Of a DNA stretch of 64,000 bases, positions 31,087 to 40,843 are shown one piece after another (position 1 is the stretch's first letter; the number at the start of each line of letters is the position of its first letter). Origin of the DNA: Mycosarcoma maydis (Eukaryota > Basidiomycota > Ustilaginomycetes > Ustilaginales); assembly GCF_000328475.2 (NCBI RefSeq), contig NC_026478.1:62001-126000 (forward strand), written 5' to 3'. The notes below the pieces were generated by a model. It did no database searches. It worked only from the letters and a program-made list of their open reading frames with translations, and had not been told where the DNA came from. The position numbers and the translations under genes are program-made.

Positions 31087-31815
31087 ATGCATGTGAGGAT
31101 GACTATCCGAAACGTGACGAGAGGCTTGCGATGTACGCTTGCGTTTCGCACGCTCCCGAATGCGCTTCCGGTGCAGGCGTCACTGTGTCGCGTAGATTGC
31201 GCGTTGCTATCCACGACATGTGCTCGACGCAAGTCGGGTTTGAAAGCGGATGGCTCGCGAGCGGATCAAGCGGAAGCAGGAGCGTCGCAGTCGCTCGACA
31301 AGCAATCTAGGACGTTGGACAGCGTGCGCGACGATACGCTGTCAGACCCGTACCCTCTGCCATTTTCGCCCGACATTGTCGAGCTGAATTCGGTCAAGAC
31401 ACGTGTCGAAGCAGGACTCGAGTCCAAGTGGTCCGGAGTGAATCTGGCATCATCGCAACAGACGTTGAACCACATTGATGCGCCGATGCGCGTGCCTGGT
31501 CGTGACTCGGAAGCGCGCGAAACCAAGATCGCACGCCTCATCTACCAAACACGCAAACGCGGCACTCTGGAAACCGACCTGCTACTCAGCACATTCGCAA
31601 AGAAGGAACTCAAAAACCTGCCGGACGCTGAGCTCGACGAGTTCGACCGTCTCCTCGACGAGCCCGATTGGGACATCTTCTATTGGTGCACGCAGAGAAA
31701 GCCCATCCCTGCCCGCTGGGCACACAGCTTCAACACCGCCGGCAAACTCGGCCATAGGTTGGTCGCACATACCAGAAACGACGAAAAAGCCGTCCGATGG
31801 ATGCCTGAACTCTAG
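31087..31815 (+). CDS. SDH5: Succinate dehydrogenase assembly factor 2 (SDHAF2/Sdh5)
   Basis: The C-terminal 105 residues are the SDHAF2 domain: ETKIARLIYQTRKRGTLETD, LLSTFAKKEL, LDEFDRLLDEPDWDIFYW. This matrix protein promotes covalent flavinylation of the Sdh1 subunit of complex II. As given, the protein has 242 residues and an Arg-rich, acid-poor N-terminus fit for mitochondrial import. The 5' end is uncertain. An earlier ATG at 31041 (MFRATNFVSRMS...) also resembles a presequence and can be joined in frame by a 103-nt intron from GTGAGG at 31093 to GTAG ending at 31195. Both models share everything from 31196 on. Confidence 0.88.
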   Translation: MHVRMTIRNVTRGLRCTLAFRTLPNALPVQASLCRVDCALLSTTCARRKSGLKADGSRADQAEAGASQSLDKQSRTLDSVRDDTLSDPYPLPFSPDIVELNSVKTRVEAGLESKWSGVNLASSQQTLNHIDAPMRVPGRDSEARETKIARLIYQTRKRGTLETDLLLSTFAKKELKNLPDAELDEFDRLLDEPDWDIFYWCTQRKPIPARWAHSFNTAGKLGHRLVAHTRNDEKAVRWMPEL

Positions 31816-32509
31816 TCTCCATATCCAAAGCTGCACAACACTTGGCCGCTCCAACTACATCCAGTCTATCGTGTACATTGCACCCACGCAACAGAACTCT
31901 CTAACCGGTTCCAATCGGTTCCTCTCTTATCACGCCCAAAACGGTCCTACAACGCCTCAAGAACCACACTGACGAATGTCTTTCGACCTGTCCACATTGT
32001 ACCATCTTGCTCATTTCCAATGACAACGACACGTTTGATTGCAGAACATTTCCAACAGACCAGACGAAAGAAAAACACCGACGAAGCGATCAACGAGTAC
32101 GAACGCTGCACACAGCGGCAAGGTTGTGCAAGCCATTCACATTGTGGCCATCTGGTCTCGAAAACAACATGGGTAGACCAAACGCTGGCGATCATAGCAT
32201 TCGTGATTGTGTGCGCATGACTGTCGTTGAGCGCGTCGATGCGGTGCAAAGTGAGCCGATGGCTAAGCGAGGTTTCTGTGGAGAAAAGGTGCTCCTTTTG
32301 GTTTTCGTGAAGAATTGAGTTGGTCAAGGGATGGGTATATTTGTAGCTGACAAGCGCCGCACTCGAGTGAATTCGGAAGCGGTCTACAGACAATTCTGGC
32401 GGGACAGCATCGGTTGGCTACTTGGCTTTGTGACGAGAGGTGTTGAAAGCGTACAATCGAGTGGTGTGTTGAGCTGTGCTGCGCATGCACCGATATATCG
32501 CGATTCGGT
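31816..32509. other. Convergent intergenic region
   Basis: This separates SDHAF2 from the minus-strand YciI-like gene. One heptad-family site, ATTCGTGATT, is at 32199-32208. No gene is seen. Confidence 0.45.
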
Positions 32510-33181
32510 TCAGTGCGACGGCTTGGTGCTCTGGTGCATGCGCCTGAGTGCGCCCAACGTGATCATCTTGGGGCCTTTGCCTGCAGCCAGATCCTGACGC
32601 AGCTGACCCAATGTTGCGTTGGCGTTGGCGCGTGTTTCCTTCGAGGGCTCGGTCGCGACGTCTGCTCCCGCATCAGTCTGCAGCGGAGCCTGGAGAAACG
32701 GGTAGATCTTGATCTTCTCTACATCCCACACGTGACCCTGAACGTATTCGTCCTTCATGACCCTATCTCTGACATCTTGGATGCTCTCGCCGAGGACGAC
32801 GAGCACGCTACCGCCCATGTGCGGACCAGCACCTACTTCTTGGTCGATCTCGCAAAAGTCTTTGCGGAGCAGAGCACCACCCAACTCGATGCGCCCGGCG
32901 CGCTTGCCGCTCTGCGCGTGTTCGAGGTGTCGTTCACGCACCTCGAAGCGACGCGCGTTGGCTCCCGCATCGCAAAAATCTTCAGCGACAACAAGGTACC
33001 GGTTCAGGCGCGGTGTCGACGCGCGGTCGCACCACGGTCCCGAACTCGACGATTCGGATCCCGATCCCGATGCAGCCGCGCCGGCGGCGGTAGCAAATCG
33101 CGTGGCGGATGCCGACGAGACTGAACGTTGGGTGAATGCACCGCCAAGTGCTGAACGCGCGACTCCTCTGAAAAGCGACAT
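32510..33181 (-). CDS. Mitochondrial YciI-like protein
   Basis: Single exon, 223 residues. The N-terminus (about 1-50) is an Arg/Ser/Ala-rich presequence. The centre (about 58-150) is a YciI/YCII-related ferredoxin-like domain: RYLVVAEDFCDAGANARRFEVRERHLEHA, IELGGALL and a GSVLVV...DEYVQGHVWDVEKIKIYPF segment. The DEY-x6-W pattern and the conserved His after the first helix are typical of the fold. A charged tail follows. The biochemical role of fungal YciI proteins is not established to my knowledge. The start is set by the presequence and a TATATA box (33286-33291) 105 nt upstream; the frame continues upstream without domain character. Confidence 0.8.
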   Translation of the reverse strand: MSLFRGVARSALGGAFTQRSVSSASATRFATAAGAAASGSGSESSSSGPWCDRASTPRLNRYLVVAEDFCDAGANARRFEVRERHLEHAQSGKRAGRIELGGALLRKDFCEIDQEVGAGPHMGGSVLVVLGESIQDVRDRVMKDEYVQGHVWDVEKIKIYPFLQAPLQTDAGADVATEPSKETRANANATLGQLRQDLAAGKGPKMITLGALRRMHQSTKPSH

Positions 33182-34184
33182 TGCGAGCCGAGTGGTGAAC
33201 GAGTGAATGAGATGGTGGAGCAGACTTAGGTGATGTGTTGGGTCGTGAGGGCGGTAACGACGTGGTTGGTAGCACACAAGCTCTGTATATAGACACGATC
33301 TGGACGCTCTTTCATCGAAGAATGAGAAAGACACAAAAAAAAAAGAAAAAAAGGAAGAACCAGAAAAGACTGCGCTCAGTGTGAAAACAAGGCGAAGCTG
33401 TTCCGTCCCACACGATTCGTTATCACACTATCTCGGTTTTTAATCGTAAATCTCTTCGTCTCGTTCTCGCACCACGCCGAAAACCCTAAGTCTGCCCACT
33501 GAGCGGGGTTGCAATCCTCTAAATCCACGGAGCGAATTTCCCCCCTTTTTTGGTTTTCCCTTTCAGGTGCGGTGTCTCGCGCGTCTCGGAGCCCAACTGG
33601 GCGAGTCGTGAGTGGATGAAGTGTGGGGCAAAGTGGAACAGCAGCTCGGTTAGATTTTTGGTTTGCTCTTCTCTGAGATGCGATTCGTGATTGGCTGTGA
33701 TAAGCTCACATGAAATAGAAATTTTGCTTCCCGTCCTCTACGCTCATGTCCGAAGCTGTTGAAATCGTGAACCGTGAATCGTGAATCGTGAATCACGACA
33801 TCTCCCTGGCCAGCCACACCATCGTGAATTCACGCAGCACGCTAAGTGACTAGCCACTCACACATGAAAGCTTGCCGCCCCGTCGCCGTGTGCCAAATCA
33901 GAGTCGCCGAAATCTCAGGATGACGCACGCTCACCGCATCGCACAAAAATCAATTCCCCGCGGCGGTACATTCCCGCTGTGGTCCAGCTCTTGAGCGTCA
34001 CATCTATGGAGAATACTTTTCTTGGTCACTGTTCCCCGAGGCCACGCGCCATGGACACGGAAAGGACTTAGCCAGTCAGTGCATTGTCACCTTGTCTCGT
34101 GCGATCTCTCTTCGAGCTACCAACACATGATCTAACGTTACCAGTTCTACTAGCGATCGGGATTACGTGGCCAATCAGCCTAAT
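33182..34184. other. Intergenic stretch of 1.0 kb with dense heptad sites
   Basis: The left end carries the YciI promoter with TATATA at 33286-33291. A/G-rich runs lie at 33334-33370. Heptad-family sites lie at 33682-33692, 33763-33799 (the longest array in the window) and 33822-33833. No gene is seen. Confidence 0.55.
33763..33799. repeat. Heptad array of CGTGAAT units
   Basis: Four to five consecutive 7-bp units (CGTGAAC, then three exact CGTGAAT) are closed by an inverted unit, CACGACA. This is the longest clean run of the dispersed family here. Confidence 0.8.
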
Positions 34185-35969
34185 TTAGATCTTGGCTGAA
34201 GGCGTCGAAAGCTCCACATCAAGAGGGTTCTTGCCATTCTTGATCTCAGACAGCTTGGGCATGGCACGAATGCGAATCAGCTCGCTGCACTGCACCATCA
34301 GCGGATCGACCCCCATTGTTGCTACCGCTACCACCTCGTCTCCCTTTGCATAGTAAGCAGCAAACTTGAGCTCCTCCGGCTTGCCGTCAACGTAGACGTT
34401 GTCGAATTGAGGTCCACCACTACCGCAGTATCGCAGCTGCGAGCCGAGCGCAGACCAGAAAATCGCCACCTTGTCGTACTCTGTCTCGGTACCGGCAAGC
34501 GTCTTGGCGACAGCGCGACCGTGGTTCGAGGCAACGTTCCAGTGCTCGATTCTGGCGTGCTCCGAAGCACGCGTAGGTGCAGCGGCAATGTCGCCGATCG
34601 CGAAAATGTCCTGGTAGCCCTGAACGCGCAGCTTCGAGTCCACCGCAATGCCTCCGTCCTTTTCCAGCTTGAATCCAGATGCCTTGAGGAAGTTGGTAGC
34701 GGGAGAAACACCAACTCCAAGGATGACAACGTCAGCCGCGATCGATTCTTGTTTGCCTTGGTTGTTCTTGATGACCACAGCAGTGGGTCCGGTCGACTTG
34801 TCACCCTCGATCTTCTCGACGCCAGCCTCCATGTAGAACTTGAGTCCGTTCTTGACCTGCGCCTGCATCAGACCCTGGCCCACCTCCTGACCGAGCACTC
34901 GCTCGAAGGGCACCTTTTCCATGCCTACCACCGACACGTTGGCGCGCTTGATGAGGGCAATGGCAGCCTCCATGCCGATGAAGCTTGATCCGATGACAAC
35001 GACGTTCTTGTTCTTTTTGCTCTCGTCTCCCTTCTCATTGCCGACGGCTTGGTTGATCGCCTTGGTGTCGCTGATCTGTCGCAGAACAAGCACATTCTTG
35101 AAGTCAGAGCCGGGGATGGGGATGCGCTTGGGTGTACCGCCGGTAGCAAGAACCAGCTTCTCGTACTCGATCGTCGATCCGTTCTCCAGCGTCACCGACT
35201 TGGCGTTCGCATTCACCTTGGTTACACTGGTGTTATGCAGCTCGACACCGAGAACGTTGTTGAGGTGCGACTTGCTCCGCCAGGTAACCTTGTCGGCATC
35301 GGCGATCAGCGCCTTGCTGAGCTTGGTGCGGTCGATAATGGCTTGCTCGTTCGAGACAATGGTGATGCTTCCCTGGTAGCCGCTCTTTCGCAGCTCTTCG
35401 ACGCAGTTGATGGCACCGGCACCACCACCGACAATCACGACGCCCTTGCCCTTAGCGACACTCTGAGCACCGCCCTTGCAGCTGGGAGCAATACCAGGCT
35501 TGCCCTTGAGTTTTTCCGGGTCGGCAGTCACGAAAAGGTCGCCGTCTTCGACTTCCAGCTTGAGGCTGAGCAGGCTGTCGAGAGCAGGTGCATCCTCGAT
35601 CTCGCCGTCCTTGGCGTGAAAACAGGCGCCATGCCAGGGGCAAATGATGCGACCATCCCCGGTCAGTACACCGTTGACGAGGGGGGCACCGTAGTGGGTA
35701 CACTTGGAAGAGGTGGCGTGAAGCTGGCCCTTGACGTTAGAGACGAGAACCTTGACCGCATCGTCTCCTTCACCGGAAAACGTAAACTCTTTCATTTTGC
35801 CCTGAGCCACATCGTTGGCGGACCCGACACGGATGCGTTGTTCGGACATTCTTACGATGGAAGAATACAGACACGCTTTTGGTAATGAAAAGCGGGTGAG
35901 AGTTGAGGTTGAAGACGGGCCGCGAGCAGTTTGAAAGAGCAACCAAGAGTGCTGGCGAAGGGGAAGCAT
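34185..35969 (-). CDS. Rieske / AIF-type FAD-dependent oxidoreductase (AIFM3-like)
   Basis: Single exon, 594 residues. A Rieske [2Fe-2S] domain (about 45-145) carries C90-x-H92 and C110-x2-H113 (CTHYGA and CPWHGACF). A two-dinucleotide-fold pyridine-nucleotide-disulfide-type reductase follows, with the FAD motif VVIVGGGAGAINCVEEL near 175 and an NAD-binding GSSFIGMEAAIAL near 330. Domain order equals animal AIFM3 and bacterial ferredoxin-reductase/Rieske fusions. It probably moves electrons from NAD(P)H through FAD to the iron-sulfur centre; the acceptor is unknown. Residues 1-40 look like a mitochondrial presequence, and a second methionine at 41 (position 35849) begins the Rieske domain directly, so a cytosolic form is possible. 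Confidence 0.92.
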   Translation of the reverse strand: MLPLRQHSWLLFQTARGPSSTSTLTRFSLPKACLYSSIVRMSEQRIRVGSANDVAQGKMKEFTFSGEGDDAVKVLVSNVKGQLHATSSKCTHYGAPLVNGVLTGDGRIICPWHGACFHAKDGEIEDAPALDSLLSLKLEVEDGDLFVTADPEKLKGKPGIAPSCKGGAQSVAKGKGVVIVGGGAGAINCVEELRKSGYQGSITIVSNEQAIIDRTKLSKALIADADKVTWRSKSHLNNVLGVELHNTSVTKVNANAKSVTLENGSTIEYEKLVLATGGTPKRIPIPGSDFKNVLVLRQISDTKAINQAVGNEKGDESKKNKNVVVIGSSFIGMEAAIALIKRANVSVVGMEKVPFERVLGQEVGQGLMQAQVKNGLKFYMEAGVEKIEGDKSTGPTAVVIKNNQGKQESIAADVVILGVGVSPATNFLKASGFKLEKDGGIAVDSKLRVQGYQDIFAIGDIAAAPTRASEHARIEHWNVASNHGRAVAKTLAGTETEYDKVAIFWSALGSQLRYCGSGGPQFDNVYVDGKPEELKFAAYYAKGDEVVAVATMGVDPLMVQCSELIRIRAMPKLSEIKNGKNPLDVELSTPSAKI

Positions 35970-37075
35970 TAAACGCAGAGTGTGGATGCTTGTGTTGGAG
36001 GACGATAGGATGATATCGTCTGCGGCGGGGAGTTACAGATGAGGTGCGATGATAACAAGATGCGGGTGGGAGCGAGGAGCAACTCCCGAGACCAAGGGCG
36101 AAACCAAGGCTTAGGGTATCGCTGCTGTCCTATTGCGGTTCCACTCTCGAGGCGGATCGTGTAATCCAGCACGCTTGCATCGATCGCGAGACTTGTTGGT
36201 CAGCCTCGCATCACACTCTCGATCTCGTCACCTGAACAAGCTTTCCCAACACAAACTCGGAAGACCCGACACGACTTAGTAAACGCGTCACGAGAAAGTC
36301 CGGGCTCAGCCTTGGCAGTCCCGAGGAGAGTTGGCCAGGCTGAGTCTGGCTGGCGATGCTTTCCTCCACATCACCAAGCTGTACGTTGTCGGTTCGGTAT
36401 TGCACATGCGTGATATACTGTGTACGGAGGCTGGTGCCAGTGTCTCGCTTCAACTCTGCGTCATCGAGCTGCATCATCGGAGAGAAGCTGCACCCTGCAG
36501 AGCATGCAGATCTCGAGTGTCGACTGTGTGTCCTTGAAAGTTTCTGACCAATCCAATTGCACGTATTTGCTGACATTTCACCACTATTCAAAATCTGACA
36601 GCTTTTGGTCCTCAACTTCATGGTCTAACATATTTTATTTTCATTCCCATTCACTCACGACTGATTCGTGATTGCACGATCCCACAAAGTCACGAGTGGA
36701 TCACAACCGTGAACGCTAACTTACATGCGGCCCACGGCCGTCAAATTGGCCGATTGTCACCCAGCTGAACCTTTCCACTAAGCCCCACACCGAGCAGCGG
36801 GATACGAATTCTGCTGCCAAGGGCACTCACAGACTGTAGCGAAGAACCTGTCCACTACCGCTTGCGGCTTCCCCCACACTTACTCATGCTGCAACGTCTT
36901 CGATGTGCGCCTCTTCTCCGCATGTTTATGCTACTCGTTCATGAAGTGCTTGGATGCAAATGTCCTTAAAAAGAGGCACTCCTGTCTCGAGAATGGCCAT
37001 GTGGTGCCAACCCACCTCCTCGCCAGTCGAGCTCACGGTTTACCATCCTGATCTCACCGTACATCTCCCGTCACG
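35970..37075. other. Divergent intergenic region of 1.1 kb
   Basis: It lies between the divergent Rieske/AIF and transaldolase-like genes and holds both promoters. Heptad-family sites cluster at 36653-36673 and 36690-36712. No gene is seen. Confidence 0.5.
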
Positions 37076-38437
37076 ATGACTCTAGAACTGCCCACCGAGA
37101 CGACGCACCTTTCCGACTCGCTCTTGGCTGAATTTGCCAGACATACCACTATCGACATCGACAATAATGTAGCGTCCATTGCAGCCCAGCATAATCTGGC
37201 GCATCGTCGACTGCTCGAACTCGACGAGACGAAACACACGAACCGAGCACAGATCGATCAGCAAGTCGTCAACGAGTTTCAATCGCTTTTTCACGACATG
37301 ACCTCGAACCAGATCATTGTTTTGTCAACCTACTCTGAACTTCTGACGAACGACAAGAACAAGGCTGCAAAGTTGGTTGAAATGTGTGTTGCAGCAGCAA
37401 AGCAGATCAAGGGTGGGATGTGGAACGGCAAGCAACTATCCAGTACAGTATTGGAGAGAATCTCGGTTGATGGACTGACTGGTGCAGAGTCGGATGAGGA
37501 GAAGCATCAACAACTCGCATCCGACATTCTCACTGTTCACTTTGGGCTTGAAATGCTGCCCAACCTACTCGCCAGCGGTAATCTTCATGCACAGACGGCG
37601 ACCTCTCAGGCCTACAATGCTAGTGCTACCGTCAGACACGCTCGACGATTCGTCGCGCTATACGAGCTTATCTCTGGAGACACTGTCGATAGTTCGCGTG
37701 TCTGTATCAAGATTCCAACGACCATCGCCGGGCTGCAAGCTATGCGCTTCCTCTCTTCTGGCGGCATTCTGGACGAGAACAACGTTGGTGGACCACTGCT
37801 TGAGGGAAAAATTCAAGTGCTTGCAACGACTGTATTCGCAGTCGAACAGGGTCTCGCTGCAGCACAAGCGGCGGGGGCGACATACGTGGCGCCCTACATC
37901 AACGCTCTTGCTGCGCACTTTTTTGATGCGGAAAATCCGAGCGCAGAGGACAAGCAAAAAGCCCTAGACGCGGGCGGGCGATCGATCTCTGAAATCATCT
38001 ACCCTCTGCAGCGTTGCTTGAGGCGAATGCGTCAGCAGAACAACAAAATCAAGACAAAGGTCATGGCGGCGTCGTTCATAAATGCTGAGGAAGCGATAGA
38101 GCTGTGTGGGCTCGATCATGTCACGTTGGGCGCAGGAATCGTGCAAGCGTTGGCAACCACCAAGCTTACGGATGGGATTGTAGAGACCATGCATCAAGCT
38201 AGTGATAAGATGCGCATCGCCGAGGAGAAGGAGCTCGAACGGTATTGTGCAACCTTAGCGGCTATCAAGGATGGTGAAGCACAGGGATGTGGAGGATGGC
38301 TGAAGCAAGGCCATCGATCGCACGCTCGTCTTGAGATCGTTCTGACACAGGATGAAAGATGCCGCTACATGCTAGCTGATGCTCTCGCCCGATTCACAAG
38401 CGCTGAAGTGAAATTACGTCAGCTGTTTGTTGTCTAA
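37076..38437 (+). CDS. Transaldolase-like protein
   Basis: Single exon, 453 residues. The centre (about 150-345) carries transaldolase-family elements: VCIKIPTTIAGLQAMRFL with the expected Schiff-base Lys at 212, then VLATTVFAVEQGLAAAQAAGATYVAPYINAL, as in the barrel strand after the lysine. Classical transaldolase moves a dihydroxyacetone unit in the pentose phosphate pathway. This protein diverges from the housekeeping enzyme: its first 145 residues do not look canonical and it has about 100 extra C-terminal residues. A specialised aldolase/transaldolase role is inference. The start ATG has a good context (ACGATGA) after a C/T-rich leader. Confidence 0.78.
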   Translation: MTLELPTETTHLSDSLLAEFARHTTIDIDNNVASIAAQHNLAHRRLLELDETKHTNRAQIDQQVVNEFQSLFHDMTSNQIIVLSTYSELLTNDKNKAAKLVEMCVAAAKQIKGGMWNGKQLSSTVLERISVDGLTGAESDEEKHQQLASDILTVHFGLEMLPNLLASGNLHAQTATSQAYNASATVRHARRFVALYELISGDTVDSSRVCIKIPTTIAGLQAMRFLSSGGILDENNVGGPLLEGKIQVLATTVFAVEQGLAAAQAAGATYVAPYINALAAHFFDAENPSAEDKQKALDAGGRSISEIIYPLQRCLRRMRQQNNKIKTKVMAASFINAEEAIELCGLDHVTLGAGIVQALATTKLTDGIVETMHQASDKMRIAEEKELERYCATLAAIKDGEAQGCGGWLKQGHRSHARLEIVLTQDERCRYMLADALARFTSAEVKLRQLFVV

Positions 38438-38546
38438 GGGGTGTAGATTCTTCGTCACTATAGCGCTGTTATTGTTTTGTCTGATAACTGGTAAAAGGGG
38501 TATCATTGCAATCACAAATATTTTTTTGCTACTCAGCCACTCACGC

Positions 38547-39497
38547 CTAGAAGCCGTCATCACCTTTGAGCGTGCGCATCCAGAAGCCGTCCTTCTTCTT
38601 TTGCTGCTTGCGGCCTTCTGCTTGTAACACTGGAGCCCCTCCCGACGCAGCTGCTGTTGCAGTGGCCGATCCAACGCCCATGGCTACCGATGCCCCTGGT
38701 GGCGTGTTGAGTTTGGCCGCGTCCTCTGTATGGTCGAGGCCATCAGCAGCAGCTGCTGCTGCAAAGGTAGGAACTGGATCACCGGGTGCCTGATTACCCA
38801 CTGCCACCGTCTTGCCGGTCTCGTCCACAAGCTTGAACGGAACCGTTGTGTCGGTCTCGATGACGAGCAATCCTCCGTCGGTGATAGTTGCATTCGGACC
38901 ACCGGTGATACGAATGGTGCGGTCTCGATCAATGAACCAGCCAGCCGAACTGAGTACACTACCCTGCAATAGCTTTTGAAGTGCAGACTTGGATGCTTGT
39001 GCAGCTTTGTCTTTCAGTTGTTGGTCCACCGGTTTCGTTTTGCCATTTGCTCCTTTTGCGCCCGCGAGCGCGCCACCACCGATTCCAACCACTTGTCCAA
39101 TCTTGGCCACTGTCTGACCTTTCGATGCATACTTGAGTAGTCGCTTCGCCGTGGGAGTGTGTGTGGCAACAGCAGCCGAGATTCTTGCCGCAACAGCTGA
39201 AACGGCGGCGACGGTGCCACCGGCGGCAACAGCGGCCCCGGCAAAGTAGATCGCACCCGCCCCAAGCGATAATGCGCCAATGGTGATAGCAGCAATAGGT
39301 GCATAAGTTTGGAACTTGTCGTAGCCATTGTCACCGCGGTCTATGCGGGCCTGGATGGTGAACCACACGCGACCAGTATGCATGGTGGCGCGGCCTCCGT
39401 TGGGCGGAACCGAGTTGGCATAGTGAAGCGGCGACACTTGTTTCAAGCAGATGTTGAGCGGCACTTGCGTGTCGTTGATAATGGTGACGTTCGGCAT
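38547..39497 (-). CDS. Uncharacterised basidiomycete protein with Ala/Gly-rich hydrophobic centre
   Basis: Single exon, 316 residues. Residues 1-60 (MPNVTIINDTQVPLNICLKQ...GRVWFTIQARID) read like a small beta-sandwich edge. They are followed by a long Ala/Gly-rich hydrophobic region (about 65-125) that could span or insert into a membrane, a Lys/Gln-rich linker, and a second beta-like part (about 175-225, WFIDRDRTIRITGGPNATI...VIETDTTVPFKLVDETG). The tail is Ala/Pro-rich and basic. There is no signal peptide. Similar proteins seem to exist in other basidiomycetes (from memory, not searched). Function unknown. Confidence 0.72.
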   Translation of the reverse strand: MPNVTIINDTQVPLNICLKQVSPLHYANSVPPNGGRATMHTGRVWFTIQARIDRGDNGYDKFQTYAPIAAITIGALSLGAGAIYFAGAAVAAGGTVAAVSAVAARISAAVATHTPTAKRLLKYASKGQTVAKIGQVVGIGGGALAGAKGANGKTKPVDQQLKDKAAQASKSALQKLLQGSVLSSAGWFIDRDRTIRITGGPNATITDGGLLVIETDTTVPFKLVDETGKTVAVGNQAPGDPVPTFAAAAAADGLDHTEDAAKLNTPPGASVAMGVGSATATAAASGGAPVLQAEGRKQQKKKDGFWMRTLKGDDGF

Positions 39498-39922
39498 GGC
39501 TTGTCTATCGCTGAGCGGTGGTGGTTGTGGGATGAACCGGGCGAAATCGACGCTGAGCACTCAAGCGATCGTTCACGATTGTCCACTCACGAATATGACA
39601 GGTCGCTTCTGCACGACATGAGTTACGTGTCGAGCGAGGCTGTGTGGAGGTTGTGACAAAAATAGACCTGGCAACACAATCGTGAATGCGTCCGAAATGA
39701 ACCTCGTCGGCGAACTAAAATAAGAAAGCGGCTGGCTGCCTTGTGGCGAAAATAAAGACAACATCATGCACAGAAGCACACGCTAGTTATAGGCAGGTCT
39801 CTCGTACCAGTACTCGGTACTCGGTACTCGGTACGGCAAGTTTGTTGTCATTTGTCATTCGTCATTAGCTAGTTGTCGATCCTGCCACTGACGATGCCGG
39901 CGCGTCATGGGATGCAACAACA
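39498..39922. other. Intergenic region with short tandem repeats
   Basis: Heptad-family sites are at 39571-39596 and 39676-39686. A TACTCGG tandem array is at 39808-39836, followed by three TTGTCAT-like units at 39845-39866. No gene is seen. Confidence 0.5.
39808..39836. repeat. Tandem repeat of TACTCGG
   Basis: Three exact 7-bp units with partial copies on both sides (CCAG-TACTCGG-TACTCGG-TACTCGG-TACGG). Confidence 0.8.
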
Positions 39923-40843
39923 TCAACCAAGGACATTGGTATCAGACTTTTTCTTCTTCTTGTTACCCTTTTGAAACGCCCTCCAGTCAGCAACGCGATG
40001 ATCGCGGGTCTGTTCCCAAACAGCATCATGTTCCGCTTTACGTTTCCTCTCTTCGACTGCCTGTTCTTTTTTCCTCTGCGCTTCACCCTCTGCCTGATGC
40101 TGTACTCGGATGGCTTTCCTTCGACGCAGCTCGTCGTCTACCATGAGTTCCTTGGTCGCACTACGTACACGTTCGTCCCAGCTTGGACGGAGGATGGCGA
40201 GCCGCGGATCATCGTAAGCGGTAGCAAAGGGCAGGTTGAGCTGCTTGAGCACCATGAGCCTGGCATCCATTACAGTTTCGTCCAGCAACTTGCGTTTATC
40301 CTCATCGAGCAGATGTGAGGATGCCTTTTTGAGCAGATCGAAAGCTTCGACGGCCCTCTCGTGCTTGACCTTGTCTGGATGGATGAGCAGAGACTTTTTC
40401 CGGTATATTTTGTTGATCTCCTTGTCATCTGCCTCCAGCGGCACCTCAAGCACATCGTACGGGTTCAGACGAAATGCGCTGAGGATACGGTCGATTTCGA
40501 GCTGCTGGAGCAGGGACGTGCGTTCGAGTGCAAAACTTCGTTTGTCGTCAGCCGTTGGCGTTGCTGCTACATCAGTCCCAATGCTCGAAATGTTTCGAGC
40601 TTCACCGTTGCTGGAGCAACTTGCATCTTTAGACTGTGCCAAATCTGCTGCTTTAAGACGGTATTCCTCGGCGCCATTTTGACTAGAAGGAAGGTAGGTC
40701 TTTGGCTCTGCGGGTGCGGCTGGCGGTTGGGCTGGCGGTTGGGCTGGCGGCGATTGTGGAGGTTGCGACGGCGGTGGTCTCGGCGGTGGACGTGGTGGTG
40801 GACCTGGAGGAGGACCGGGCGGTGGAGGCGCTCGCCCGGTCAT
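39923..40843 (-). CDS. spf31: J-domain protein of the SPF31/DNAJC8 family
   Basis: Single exon, 306 residues. A proline-rich N-terminus (about 1-50, PPPGPPPGPPP-type) precedes a J domain (about 125-190) with NPYDVLEVPLEADDKEINKIYRKKSLLIHPDK (HPD present). A coiled, highly charged C-terminus follows with the family landmark WDERVRSATKELMVDDELRRRK and a Lys run near the end (nuclear-localisation-like). SPF31/DNAJC8 is a spliceosome-associated nuclear J protein. The proline-rich head is unusual for the family and could be a taxon-specific extension. A later methionine is not available before the J domain core in good context. Confidence 0.85.
   Translation of the reverse strand: MTGRAPPPPGPPPGPPPRPPPRPPPSQPPQSPPAQPPAQPPAAPAEPKTYLPSSQNGAEEYRLKAADLAQSKDASCSSNGEARNISSIGTDVAATPTADDKRSFALERTSLLQQLEIDRILSAFRLNPYDVLEVPLEADDKEINKIYRKKSLLIHPDKVKHERAVEAFDLLKKASSHLLDEDKRKLLDETVMDARLMVLKQLNLPFATAYDDPRLAILRPSWDERVRSATKELMVDDELRRRKAIRVQHQAEGEAQRKKEQAVEERKRKAEHDAVWEQTRDHRVADWRAFQKGNKKKKKSDTNVLG

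Noticed and set aside
33763..33799. CRISPR-like or transposon-end interpretation of the heptad array
   Set aside because: Units are 7 bp with no spacers, no terminal inverted repeats and no target-site duplications; it is a short tandem repeat.
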